This document shows, piece by piece, positions 26,967 to 34,885 of a stretch of 64,000 bases of DNA (positions are counted from its first letter, which is position 1; each line of letters starts with the position of its first letter). The stretch is from CAZSDU01 sp964429135 (GTDB lineage: Bacteria; Bacteroidota; Bacteroidia; Bacteroidales; FEN-979). The translations under genes and the position numbers were made by a program. The stretch covers positions 102,288-166,287 of the forward strand of contig CAYSAU010000005.1 of NCBI GenBank assembly GCA_964429135.1. Reading direction: 5' to 3'. Under the pieces are notes generated by a model. It saw nothing but the letters and a program-made list of their open reading frames with translations. It ran no database searches and had not been told where the DNA came from.

Positions 26967-27875
26967 TTATTTAATGATTCCTTTTAACTGTAACAATTTC
27001 CGGATTTCCGGGAGTGACTCTTCTGCTGCCTTAATCCCGGCTTCATAGGCTTTTATATTGTACTTCCCGCTGAGGTATGGGATGTCTTTCAGATCAGGAG
27101 TGATCACGATATCTGCATGAACGGTTTGCGTAGCTTTGAATTGGGAGGCCATCAACAAAATAGCCCTGAATCCTACTTTGATAAAATTATCGATTTCAAT
27201 TACCGAATCATGACTTGCCATAATATCAACGGCAATGACTATATCTGCGCCTGTAGCACGGGCTACATCGGCGGGAATATTATCGAGGATTCCGCCATCT
27301 ACCAGGGTTAGCCCATACATTTTCACCGGTTCAAAAACTAAGGGTATAGCGCTGGAGGCATTTACAGAAGGGGCAATAGGGCCAGAAGATAGCGCAAGAG
27401 ACCGGCCATTGATCAGATCCGTGACCATGGCAGTGAAAGGTATTTTTAGATCTTCAATATTTTCTGCACGGCATTGAGTCCGGATAAATTTCTGCAAGCG
27501 TTTTCCTGAAACAAAGCCTTCCCTGGAACGGAATAATGAAAAATCAAAAACATTGGAAGCCTTGGTTGTTTTTATTAAGCCGAGCAAAAGGTCGGCATGG
27601 GGCTGGTCGGCATACATGCAGCCAACCAGACTACCGGCACTTGAACCGACAATGTAATCAATGGGGATTCCTGCATCTTCAAGTACTTTAAGCACACCCA
27701 CATGGGCAATTCCATGAAAAGCGCCCCCGCCAAGAGCGAGGGCAACCCTGGGCTTCTTTTCAAGAATCCGGGAGGGGGGCATTTTTTTTGGTTCCTTAAT
27801 GACCATATAAGTTTCAGTACAGGCAATCAAAAATATAAAGACTATGGGGAAAACCAACATTTTTTTTATCACCAC
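26967..27875 (-). CDS. Patatin-like phospholipase, lipoprotein
   Basis: 302 residues. The Ser-Asp dyad of the RssA/YlbK-type patatin group is clear: oxyanion-hole GGGAFHG, nucleophile GSSAGSLVG, and VDGGILDN with the catalytic Asp. A lipoprotein signal is present (LIAC lipobox). The start is read as GTG (27873-27875); a second GTG follows at once. Starting at the first ATG (27860) would remove the two lysines normally found ahead of the hydrophobic core, so a GTG start is preferred. It probably hydrolyses acyl esters at the periplasmic membrane face. Followed directly by a STAS gene. Confidence 0.85.
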   Translation of the reverse strand: MVIKKMLVFPIVFIFLIACTETYMVIKEPKKMPPSRILEKKPRVALALGGGAFHGIAHVGVLKVLEDAGIPIDYIVGSSAGSLVGCMYADQPHADLLLGLIKTTKASNVFDFSLFRSREGFVSGKRLQKFIRTQCRAENIEDLKIPFTAMVTDLINGRSLALSSGPIAPSVNASSAIPLVFEPVKMYGLTLVDGGILDNIPADVARATGADIVIAVDIMASHDSVIEIDNFIKVGFRAILLMASQFKATQTVHADIVITPDLKDIPYLSGKYNIKAYEAGIKAAEESLPEIRKLLQLKGIIK

Positions 27876-27988
27876 AATGTATTTTTTAAGTACCCGTTAT
27901 TCCAGAGATTGTAAAAGTAGAAAAACTTCTGGAAAAAATGTTTTCATGTAACATTTATAAACGGGATACGTTATTTAATAAAAATTCT

Positions 27989-28702
27989 ATGAAAAAAATA
28001 TTTATGGCCATTATCGCCCTCGCCATGATTTCAGTTGTGACTTCCTGCAAAAAGATCAATGGTAAAGGGGATGTTGTCAGGGAGGTCAGAAATATCTATG
28101 GCTTTACAGGGGTTAGTCTAAGTGTTGATGCCAATACATATATACGGCAGGACACCTTTTACAAAGTTGAAATCCTGGCTCAACAGAATGTCCTGGATGT
28201 CATTGAGAGTCCTTTAGAAGGCGGAACACTTGTTATTAAGCTAAAGGATCACACCATTCTTGGCAAACATGATCCCATAACAGTATATATTACCAGTCCG
28301 GAACTGAATTCTCTGAACATCAGCGGTTCCGGCAACATTGAAGGAAATACATGCTTATCTGGCGTTTCACTCAATTTGATCATCAGTGGATCAGGGAATA
28401 TTCGTTTACCGGGTATTCAGATGAAGGATATCCAATCCAATATCAGCGGCTCCGGGAATATTTCCATAGTAGAAGGAAACGTATCCCGAGAAGATCTCAA
28501 CATTAGCGGCAGCGGGAGCATTGACCTGCTTGGTATAGTTTCCGACACGGTTTATGCCAGGATCAGTGGTTCCGGAAATATCCGGGTGACTTCTGAACGA
28601 TTCCTGGATGGCACCATATCAGGAAGCGGGAATGTTTATTATATGGGAAGTCCTGTGGTCAACGCTCATATTTCGGGTTCGGGGGCCATTATTCATCTTT
28701 GA
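27989..28702 (+). CDS. GIN-domain (DUF2807) lipoprotein, beta-helix
   Basis: 237 residues. The ATG at 27989 (MKKIFMAIIALAMISVV) gives a lipoprotein signal with lipobox TSC. The mature part is the Bacteroidota head/GIN domain DUF2807, with seven copies of the core motif I-S-G-S-G (residues about 107-235), each starting a rung of a right-handed beta-helix. It is labelled a putative adhesin head in databases, but function is not established. It overlaps the convergent cysC by 14 bp. Confidence 0.88.
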   Translation: MKKIFMAIIALAMISVVTSCKKINGKGDVVREVRNIYGFTGVSLSVDANTYIRQDTFYKVEILAQQNVLDVIESPLEGGTLVIKLKDHTILGKHDPITVYITSPELNSLNISGSGNIEGNTCLSGVSLNLIISGSGNIRLPGIQMKDIQSNISGSGNISIVEGNVSREDLNISGSGSIDLLGIVSDTVYARISGSGNIRVTSERFLDGTISGSGNVYYMGSPVVNAHISGSGAIIHL

Positions 28703-29300
28703 AACAGATCTCTGGTAGTACAAATTCAAGTAGTTTTTTCGTACATTCTTCAATACTGTAAAGATCTGTTCTGATTTCCAGGTCTGGCAAAAGAGGAGGT
28801 TCGAAGGGAGAGTCAATCCCTGTGAAATGCGGAATCTCACCTCGGCGGGCTTTGGTATAGAGGCCTTTGACATCCCTGTTTTCACAAATGTTCAAAGGGG
28901 AATTGATATATATCTCTAAAAAATTTTCCTTTCCTATGATTTTTCTGGCCATGGATCTGATTTCATCAGTGGGACTGATGAAGCAGTTGATGGCGATCAC
29001 TCCGCAGTCGAGGAATAACTTTGAAATTTCAGAAATTCGGCGAATGTTCTCATAACGGTCTTCTTCAGAAAATCCGAGATTGTTATTGATACCTGACCGT
29101 ATATTGTCTCCATCAAGGATCTGACAAAGAAAACCCCGGTCGAAAAGCTTCAACTCAAGATGTTTGGCCAGTGTAGTTTTCCCGGCCCCCGAAAGCCCGG
29201 TCATCCAGATGACTTTTGATTTTTGTCTCAGTAAACCTTCTTTATCTGAGCGTTTCAGGATTTCGTGAAAAGTAGGGTGGAGGTGGTTGGGAGATGGCAT
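28689..29300 (-). CDS. cysC: Adenylylsulfate (APS) kinase
   Basis: Phosphorylates APS to PAPS with ATP. Seen: P-loop GLSGAGKTT, DGDNIRSGINNNLGFSEEDR (APS-binding), and the lid-like DVKGLYTKARRGEIPHFTG, all characteristic of CysC. The ATG at 29298-29300 (MPSPNHL, 203 residues) is preferred to an upstream TTG. cysD, cysN and sulfotransferase genes are not nearby, so the fate of PAPS is unclear. Two -7-like boxes (TATTTTTG 29329-29336 and TAAATTTG 29339-29346, minus strand) lie upstream without -33 partners. Confidence 0.92.
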   Translation of the reverse strand: MPSPNHLHPTFHEILKRSDKEGLLRQKSKVIWMTGLSGAGKTTLAKHLELKLFDRGFLCQILDGDNIRSGINNNLGFSEEDRYENIRRISEISKLFLDCGVIAINCFISPTDEIRSMARKIIGKENFLEIYINSPLNICENRDVKGLYTKARRGEIPHFTGIDSPFEPPLLPDLEIRTDLYSIEECTKKLLEFVLPEICFKDE

Positions 29301-29445
29301 AGTAGCATTGTTCAATGAATTCTACCCGCAAAAATAGACAAATTTACTATTAGAATATCGGTCACGACATAAAATGGAAAGCCTGATGACCTTTCTTCTA
29401 ACGACCTCTCCGGTTTTACGGGATCAGGAAAAATATTACCTGATT

Positions 29446-30663
29446 CTATTTATGCTCACCAACCACCACCTTCCCGGAATAAACTACACCTTCTGAAATG
29501 ACTGTACAATGATAGATTCCGGGTGTAAGGTGGGCTAAATTGATGGTGAGAGGGGAGGTGGGAGAATCCATTTGGAGACAGCCCTGTCCCTTCATATTTG
29601 TAATGTGGATTGTCAGGGGTCCAGTCGAATGAGGTATCCGGATGGCCAATTGGTCAACGCAGGGGTTCGGTGAGAGAACGAGCTTGTGATCCAGGGGCTT
29701 TTTACCAGTGGCACTGTTACCGTAATGAAATTTAGCCCAGGTGTAGTTGTCGCATACAATTTCGGAAACACCCTCGGGGACTAAACCGGTGGTACAAGTT
29801 AGGTTATTGGTATTAAAGATGACCTGCACATATGCAGATGAGGCATCTATCCCAACGATCAGGAAAGATCCTGTTTGCTCATCAAATGCTGAAGAACCCA
29901 TGACGAAGCCGGACATTTGAGGGATGGGACCGATGTCGCTCACCGTACCGTTTGATGGATTGATCTCAACAATGCCTGACGAACCACCTGGGCTGTAATC
30001 TAATTTCAGGGCGAAGAGGTGGTTGTTGAGATTGTCGTACTGAAAGCAGATATAATTGCATTGGGGGTTCTGAGCCTGGATAGGAATAAGATCGAAAGAA
30101 AAAACGGCTTCCCTGACAAATATCCTGCAAAGGAACTGTTCCCCGGAAGTTTCGTCAACTTCCGTGAACAAGATTCCGTGTTCGGAATCGAAAGCAACAG
30201 CATCAACCACAAGTCCCGATATTACAGGGTCGCTTACTACCCCGATGAGGGTGGCATTGCCTGTTAGTAAATCATATTGGTTGACATTGAAGGAACCCGG
30301 AGTATTGCCGGTAATGGTATAAATATAGCCGTTGCTCATATCGATTTCAGTGATGTTGGATGGCAGTGGTAAAGAAGCGTAATCCATCAGCCCTGTAGGG
30401 CTGTTGAAGGAGAAAAGGCAATCCCCAGACGAGGTGACACCAGCCAGGTAGTAATTCCCGTTATAAGCATCGAAAAAGGAAGAACTAAGCATATATCCTT
30501 GAAGATCAGTCTGAAATGTCTCAATGCTGGATACATCCAAGGCGGTCCATCTTACGACCTCATTGCCGCTTCCAGGTATAAAACGCATTCCGATGAGTGT
30601 CGGTTGAGCCATGGCGGCCATGCTTAGCAGGATTAGGAGGGAGGAGGCAAATATCTTTCTCAT
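29446..30663 (-). CDS. Secreted protein with T9SS type A sorting domain
   Basis: 405 residues with a signal peptide (LLILLSMAAMAQ). The body has repeated short segments resembling beta-propeller blades (YIYTITGNTPGSFNVNQYD, NHLFALKLDYSPG, GSFLIVGIDASS). The C-terminus is a type A sorting domain: LSPNPCVDQLAIRIP, HITNMKGQG and TPGIYHCTVISEG...GKVVVGEHK. It is probably released to the medium or anchored to LPS. Catalytic motifs are not seen. No T9SS machinery genes are in the window. Confidence 0.8.
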   Translation of the reverse strand: MRKIFASSLLILLSMAAMAQPTLIGMRFIPGSGNEVVRWTALDVSSIETFQTDLQGYMLSSSFFDAYNGNYYLAGVTSSGDCLFSFNSPTGLMDYASLPLPSNITEIDMSNGYIYTITGNTPGSFNVNQYDLLTGNATLIGVVSDPVISGLVVDAVAFDSEHGILFTEVDETSGEQFLCRIFVREAVFSFDLIPIQAQNPQCNYICFQYDNLNNHLFALKLDYSPGGSSGIVEINPSNGTVSDIGPIPQMSGFVMGSSAFDEQTGSFLIVGIDASSAYVQVIFNTNNLTCTTGLVPEGVSEIVCDNYTWAKFHYGNSATGKKPLDHKLVLSPNPCVDQLAIRIPHSTGPLTIHITNMKGQGCLQMDSPTSPLTINLAHLTPGIYHCTVISEGVVYSGKVVVGEHK

Positions 30664-30864
30664 AATCTTTGATTTATGTAATTGCTTTGTAAAGATAATT
30701 TTTTTTTGTCAGTTTGCTCATCACGATTGCAACAGCATGGATAGATCAGATTCACTTCGGGGTTATACATAATATCTTATTGGATCAGATCTTCTGAAGT
30801 TTGACTGGGAACTGAAAGAGTTCCAGGCGCTCTTCTCAAAGAAAAGCAGAAAACAACTTACAGG

Positions 30865-30893
30865 GCAGTCCCGAGAGATCGGGACTGCTTTTT
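30865..30893 (+). terminator. Intrinsic terminator
   Basis: GCAGTCCCGA (30865-30874), loop GAGA, TCGGGACTGC (30879-30888), then TTTTT. A perfect 10-bp stem followed by a T-run. No plus-strand gene lies directly upstream; it may serve an unseen transcript or be a remnant. Confidence 0.7.
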
Positions 30894-31002
30894 ATTATGC
30901 TCGCTTGGTTCTTGCTAATAATATTGAGTTTTGGACAAAATCATTAAGATTGCATTCAGGTTAAAAGGTTATAATTATTTAACTAAAAACATTTTGAGGA
31001 TG

Positions 31003-31030
31003 TAAAATAAAAACCAGCGTTTCCGCTGGT
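31003..31030 (-). terminator. Intrinsic terminator of the tRNA-Lys transcript
   Basis: On the minus strand ACCAGCG-gaaa-CGCTGGT (31013-31030) is followed by TTTTTATTTT. It lies about 40 bases past the tRNA 3' end. Confidence 0.75.
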
Positions 31031-31067
31031 TTCCGTGTGTTTGACCTGATAATCAACTAGTCTTTAG

Positions 31068-31140
31068 TGATCCGCCTGGGATTCGAACCCAGGACCCCCG
31101 CCTTAAAAGGGCGATGCTCTACCTGCTGAGCTAGCGAATC
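31068..31140 (-). tRNA. tRNA-Lys (anticodon TTT)
   Basis: A 73-nt cloverleaf on the minus strand. Acceptor stem GATTCGC pairs with GCGGATC (one G-T), discriminator A; D-arm GCTC...GAGC; anticodon loop CTTTTAA with anticodon TTT (reads AAA/AAG lysine codons); T-arm CTGGG-TTCGAAT-CCCAG. CCA is not encoded. A promoter lies just upstream and a terminator downstream, so it is a single-gene unit. Confidence 0.96.
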
Positions 31141-31161
31141 AGCATGCTAATTTTGAGGGTG

Positions 31162-31191
31162 CAAAAGTACATGTTTTCTTTGAATTTCAAA
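31162..31191 (-). promoter_or_regulatory. Promoter of tRNA-Lys
   Basis: On the minus strand TTTG (31188-31191), an 18-base spacer, then TACTTTTG (31162-31169), 21 bases ahead of the tRNA 5' end. Both boxes match the Bacteroidota consensus exactly. Confidence 0.65.
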
Positions 31192-31276
31192 ACAAAAATT
31201 ATTATGCCCCTCTTTTAGCTCATCATATTTGTAATCCTTTACCCAAGTTCTTCCTGCATTGGTGTGCGGTGAGCTA

Positions 31277-31897
31277 TTACAAGAATGCTTCAATATTCCC
31301 TTTGCCGGGACGGATAATGATCAACTCATCGGTGGTACAATCAACCACGGTAGATGCAATATTCCCGCAGGCTCCGGAATCAATAACGATATCCACCAGT
31401 TTATGAAACTTCTCGTAAATCAATTCGGGGTCAGTCAGGTAATCCACCATTTCATCCTCATGGTGAATGGAAGTAGTCATGATCGGATTCCCAAGATGTT
31501 CTACAACCCTGATAGGTACTGTATGATCTGGGATCCTGATCCCAACTGTCTTTTTCTTGCTCTGAAAAAAATGAGGGACTTCATTGTTGGCATTCAGAAT
31601 GAACGTAAAAGGTCCCGGTAAAGCCCGGCGCATAACTTTGTAGGTGTGATTCGGTATGGGTCTTGAATAATTGGAAAGTTCGCTGAGACTACTGCAAATA
31701 ATAGAAAAATTTGCTTTTTCCCGCTTGATGCCTTTGATCTGGGCTACCCTGTCCACTGCTTTGATCTGCCTGATATCACAACCCAGACCATAAACCGTAT
31801 CCGTAGGGTATATAATAACTCCGCCATGCCTCAGGCATTCTACGACAATCTTTAATTGCCGTTCACTGGGATTGTCGGGGTGAATTTTTAGGAGCAT
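31277..31897 (-). CDS. tsaC: L-threonylcarbamoyladenylate synthase (Sua5/YrdC/YwlC family)
   Basis: Makes threonylcarbamoyl-AMP from threonine, bicarbonate and ATP, the first step of the t6A37 tRNA modification. Seen: the YrdC core GGVIIYPTDTVYGLGCD, K-x-R/K segments (IKGIKREKANFSII), LPGPFTFIL, and IRIPDH, followed by TSIHHEDE and the late IIRPGKG. It is of TsaC length (206 residues) and lacks the Sua5 C-terminal domain. The ATG at 31895-31897 is preferred over a TTG two codons upstream. It lies beside tRNA-Lys (UUU), a t6A-bearing tRNA, probably by chance. Confidence 0.92.
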   Translation of the reverse strand: MLLKIHPDNPSERQLKIVVECLRHGGVIIYPTDTVYGLGCDIRQIKAVDRVAQIKGIKREKANFSIICSSLSELSNYSRPIPNHTYKVMRRALPGPFTFILNANNEVPHFFQSKKKTVGIRIPDHTVPIRVVEHLGNPIMTTSIHHEDEMVDYLTDPELIYEKFHKLVDIVIDSGACGNIASTVVDCTTDELIIIRPGKGNIEAFL

Positions 31898-31901
31898 TAA
31901 C

Positions 31902-32023
31902 AATTGACGATTTACGATGGACGATTGGGAATAGGCATGTCGAGTTTAAAAATTTGTTTCGAAAACCTTGATTTAAATGAGCCTCAAAAATAGAAATAAA
32001 ACTAAAATGGTAAATCGTAAATT
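31902..32023. repeat. Small element bounded by imperfect 17-bp inverted repeats
   Basis: AATTGACGATTTACGAT (31902-31918) and, on the other strand, AATTTACGATTTACCAT (32007-32023) match at 15 of 17 positions. The left end also contains a nearby direct echo (GACGATT). The 122-base unit sits between tsaC and the SRP RNA gene and encodes nothing. TTTACGA-rich repeats of this kind are familiar to me from Bacteroidota intergenic DNA; membership of a dispersed family is inference. Confidence 0.45.
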
Positions 32024-32035
32024 ATAAATAAAAAA

Positions 32036-32135
32036 TGGGTAAGCCCCTTATATCGCACCGCTCAACCATTTTACCCTTGCTTCCTTCCAGACCTGGGGGA
32101 GTTCAATGGGAGCTGGTCGTATAAGACTTACCCGC
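32036..32135 (-). ncRNA. ffs: Signal recognition particle RNA (small bacterial type)
   Basis: About 100 nt on the minus strand. The conserved SRP domain IV core is present: CCAGGTCTGGAAGGAAGCA followed by AGGGTAA. The ends pair (GGGTAAG 5' with CTTACCC 3'), closing the long hairpin, and TTTTTTATTT follows the 3' end. A -7 box TAATTTTG ends 3-5 bases ahead of the RNA. It partners with Ffh in co-translational membrane targeting. Ends are approximate by a few bases. Confidence 0.92.
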
Positions 32136-32137
32136 TG

Positions 32138-32145
32138 CAAAATTA
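32138..32145 (-). promoter_or_regulatory. -7 box of the SRP RNA gene
   Basis: The minus strand reads TAATTTTG, an exact consensus match directly before the RNA 5' end. No TTTG is visible near -33. Confidence 0.5.
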
Positions 32146-32189
32146 TTAATTTTCCCGTTTCATCCGTAATCACATGAGATTTTTTTTTG

Positions 32190-32197
32190 TATGTTTG
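32190..32197 (+). promoter_or_regulatory. -7 box of the DUF4199 gene and the glycan run
   Basis: TATGTTTG, an exact TAnnTTTG match, 25 bases before the ATG at 32222. It is divergent from the SRP RNA promoter; no clear -33. Confidence 0.45.
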
Positions 32198-32221
32198 CCT
32201 AAAACATTAAAACAAAAAGGT

Positions 32222-32749
32222 ATGGAAGAAAAATCACGTTCTGCCACTGTACAAGGTTTGTACTTTGGTATTATTACCGGCCTGGCCATTGTCATTTTTT
32301 CGCTCGTGTTATACATTGCGGACCTGTATATGAATCGTTATGTGTCTGCCATTAGTTATCTTTTCCTGATTGCTGGGATGATATATGGAGCTATGGAATA
32401 CCGAAAAAAATTCAGAAAGGACATCATGACATACGGACAGGCCTTCTCTTCTTGCTTTATGATTGGTTTGTTCGCAAGCATTGTCGTGGCATTTTATTCT
32501 TATATTTTTGCCCAGTTTATCCACCCTGGCTTTGTTCAGGAAATCCTTGACCAGTCGCGGGAAAAGCTGATGGAACAAAATTCAACCCTTTCTGAGGATC
32601 AGATTGAGGCTGCCATGCAGTATACAGAGAAATTCACCACTCCTGTGATGATGATGATTTGGGGCTTTGTTGGCTATGTAATTGTGTCAGCCATTATCAG
32701 CTTGATCGCTGCTATCTTTGTGAAGAAGGAAGAAGTCGTCTCAGTTTAA
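32222..32749 (+). CDS. DUF4199-family membrane protein
   Basis: 175 residues with four hydrophobic segments (about 12-34, 41-57, 72-98 and 145-168), consistent with the Bacteroidota family DUF4199 of unknown function. A charged loop with GYMEYRKKFRK-like sequence follows the second segment. The ATG at 32222 (MEEKSRS) is supported by an AAGG just upstream and by the -7 box at 32190-32197, which excludes the longer reading from 32174. It is followed 9 bases later by the GT2 gene, a pairing that suggests a shared role at the membrane (inference). Confidence 0.75.
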   Translation: MEEKSRSATVQGLYFGIITGLAIVIFSLVLYIADLYMNRYVSAISYLFLIAGMIYGAMEYRKKFRKDIMTYGQAFSSCFMIGLFASIVVAFYSYIFAQFIHPGFVQEILDQSREKLMEQNSTLSEDQIEAAMQYTEKFTTPVMMMIWGFVGYVIVSAIISLIAAIFVKKEEVVSV

Positions 32750-32758
32750 TCTTTTTTC

Positions 32759-33694
32759 ATGGATATTTCCATTGTAGTTCCCTTACTAAACGAGGAGGAA
32801 TCTCTTCCAGAGCTTGCCGAATGGATTCGACAGGTGATGGATAAACATCATTATTCCTATGAAATTATTTTTGTGGATGATGGAAGCAGAGATCATTCAT
32901 GGCTCGTGTTACAAGAGATCAGGAAACATGATCCTCACGTCAAGGGTATTAAATTTCGCCGCAATTATGGTAAAGCTGCTGCGCTGAATGTCGGATTCAA
33001 CAAGGCTATAGGGGATGTTGTATTTACCATGGATGCTGATCTGCAAGATAGCCCCGAGGAGATCCCTGAGATGTACCGCATGATCCGTGAGGAGGGATTT
33101 GATCTGGTTTCCGGCTGGAAAAAGAAACGTCATGATCCCCTGACAAAAACCATCCCTACGAAATTCTATAATTGGTCAGCCCGGAGGGTTTCGGGGATTA
33201 AGCTGCATGATTTTAACTGTGGGCTAAAAGCTTACCGTAATTCATTGGTGAAAAGCATTGAAGTTTATGGTGAAATGCACAGATATATCCCATTCCTTGC
33301 CAAATGGGCCGGATTTCGGAAAATAGGAGAAAAAATCGTGCATCACCAGAAACGGAAATTCGGGAGAACAAAGTATGGAATCGATCGGTTTTACAAGGGA
33401 TATCTTGATTTGCTGACCATTTCCTTTACTGCCCGCTTCGGAAAAAGACCCATGCATTTCTTTGGACTTTGGGGAACCATAATTTTTTTTATTGGATTCA
33501 TCATTGCAGGATATCTGGCTTATGCCAAATTTTTCATGCAGGAATTTAAAATGACCGATCGTCCGTTATTTTATTTTGGAATCCTGGCCATGATTCTCGG
33601 CACTCAGTTGTTTGTCGCAGGCTTCCTCGGGGAACTGATTTCCCGGAATTCCTATGACCGTGACCATTACCTCATCGAAGAACTACTTGATTGA
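32759..33694 (+). CDS. Family 2 glycosyltransferase with two C-terminal membrane segments
   Basis: 311 residues. GT-A fold: VVPLLNEEESL, VDDGSRDHSW, D-x-D-type DADLQDSPEE, and NCGLKAYR. Two transmembrane segments near 235-257 and 272-298 follow, as in the GtrB/DPM1-like polyprenyl-phosphate glucosyl/mannosyl transferases. It probably makes a lipid-linked sugar for periplasmic transfer. It lies between DUF4199 and a histidine kinase with short gaps. Confidence 0.9.
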   Translation: MDISIVVPLLNEEESLPELAEWIRQVMDKHHYSYEIIFVDDGSRDHSWLVLQEIRKHDPHVKGIKFRRNYGKAAALNVGFNKAIGDVVFTMDADLQDSPEEIPEMYRMIREEGFDLVSGWKKKRHDPLTKTIPTKFYNWSARRVSGIKLHDFNCGLKAYRNSLVKSIEVYGEMHRYIPFLAKWAGFRKIGEKIVHHQKRKFGRTKYGIDRFYKGYLDLLTISFTARFGKRPMHFFGLWGTIIFFIGFIIAGYLAYAKFFMQEFKMTDRPLFYFGILAMILGTQLFVAGFLGELISRNSYDRDHYLIEELLD

Positions 33695-33700
33695 TATGTG

Positions 33701-34879
33701 ATGGAAAATATCAAACGTGTCAGCTTTCTGAAGAAGGTAAACATCTTTACTGAAACGCCAGAAGAATTGCTTCATCAGATCGCTGAAAATCTGATCGAAA
33801 TGGAATTCAGCAGGGGTGATCACATCGTGCTTAAGGGTGAACTGGGTGATTCCATGTATATTGTCATAGATGGCCTGGTTAAGGTACATGATGGAGATTA
33901 TATTTTTTCAGTGTTGAAGAAAGGGGATGTTTTCGGGAAATATTATCTTCTTGACCGTAAAGAACGATCTGCAACCGTTACTGCTTTGGAACAGACCCAA
34001 CTTTTTTGTTTTAAGCAAGAAATTTTCTATGAAATTACACGAAATGAGGGAACTATAATCCAAGGCATCCTCAGGGAATTGGTAAGAAGACTCAGGGATA
34101 TGAACCTGGCCGAAGAACAAATGGCCATCCAGAATCAGGAAATCATCCGCCAAAAGGAAACACTTGAAAAACAGAAAAAAGAACTGCTTGAACTAAATGC
34201 CACCAAGGATAAGTTCTTCTCCATTATTGCCCACGATTTGAGAAGTCCTATTAGTGTCCTGATCACCCTTTCTGAAGTCCTAAAAACGGATATGGATTTG
34301 CTCAGCCCTGAAAAGAAAAACGAGATCCTTGACAGCCTTCACAATCTCTCCCTCAACTATCTCAAGTTATTGGATAATCTGCTCCAATGGGCAACGGCTC
34401 AGTCGGGCAGAATGAACCCAGAACCCTCTGCTTTTTCTTTATCTGCTTCAATCACGGAAGTGATGGATTTTTATCAGGCCAACGCAAGAAAAAAAAATAT
34501 TACCCTTGAATATATTCATACTTCAGAAACCAATGTTTTTGCTGATAAGAATATGATCAGAACAGTTTTACGCAACCTGATTTCCAATGGCATTAAATAT
34601 ACTCTTCCTGGTGGGACAATCAGGGTGTCCGTTGAAGAAAACAGTAAACAGGCTAAGGTGAAAGTCAGGGATAACGGCATTGGAATGTCAGCCGAACATA
34701 TTTCCCGCTTATTTTGCCTTGACCAGTCACATTCGACAAAAGGAACTGCCAATGAGCCGGGAACAGGCCTTGGCCTCATCCTTTGCAAGGAATTTGTTGA
34801 AAAAAATGGTGGTATCCTCAATATTTTCAGTGAGCTGGGTAATGGCAGTACTTTTGAATTTACACTTCCCATATCCTGA
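33701..34879 (+). CDS. Histidine kinase with N-terminal cyclic-nucleotide-binding-like domain
   Basis: 392 residues, no membrane segment, so cytoplasmic. Residues about 5-125 form a cNMP-binding/CRP-like fold (FSRGDHIVLKGELGDSMYIV...KGDVFGKYYLLDRKERSATV). A coiled coil (about 140-165) leads to HisKA with the phospho-His in IIAHDLRSP, and HATPase_c with N-box NLISNGIKYT, G1 DNGIGM and G2 GTGLGL. No receiver domain or response regulator is adjacent. The ligand is unknown; the R-S-A-T-V ending of the phosphate cassette resembles CRP-type domains. It starts at ATG 33701, right after the GT2 stop, and sits inside a glycan-biosynthesis run. Confidence 0.9.
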   Translation: MENIKRVSFLKKVNIFTETPEELLHQIAENLIEMEFSRGDHIVLKGELGDSMYIVIDGLVKVHDGDYIFSVLKKGDVFGKYYLLDRKERSATVTALEQTQLFCFKQEIFYEITRNEGTIIQGILRELVRRLRDMNLAEEQMAIQNQEIIRQKETLEKQKKELLELNATKDKFFSIIAHDLRSPISVLITLSEVLKTDMDLLSPEKKNEILDSLHNLSLNYLKLLDNLLQWATAQSGRMNPEPSAFSLSASITEVMDFYQANARKKNITLEYIHTSETNVFADKNMIRTVLRNLISNGIKYTLPGGTIRVSVEENSKQAKVKVRDNGIGMSAEHISRLFCLDQSHSTKGTANEPGTGLGLILCKEFVEKNGGILNIFSELGNGSTFEFTLPIS

Positions 34880-34885
34880 TTACGA

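Larger units (their letters stand above)
30664..31067. other. Long intergenic region with two terminators, no gene seen
   Basis: 404 bases between the T9SS protein and tRNA-Lys. It holds a plus-strand intrinsic terminator (30865-30893), the tRNA terminator (31003-31030), and a small inverted repeat GGAACT-gaaag-AGTTCC near 30812. I found no start codon with a family-like reading frame and no exact TAnnTTTG box on the plus strand that would feed the plus-strand terminator, so the latter may be a relic. Confidence 0.6.

Noticed and set aside
30840..30960. Relic of a GIY-YIG endonuclease gene beside the hairpin
   Set aside because: A short frame across the hairpin has no start and no recognisable catalytic motif.
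31068..31140. tRNA as an integration site of a mobile island
   Set aside because: No integrase or direct repeat of the tRNA 3' end was seen in the window.
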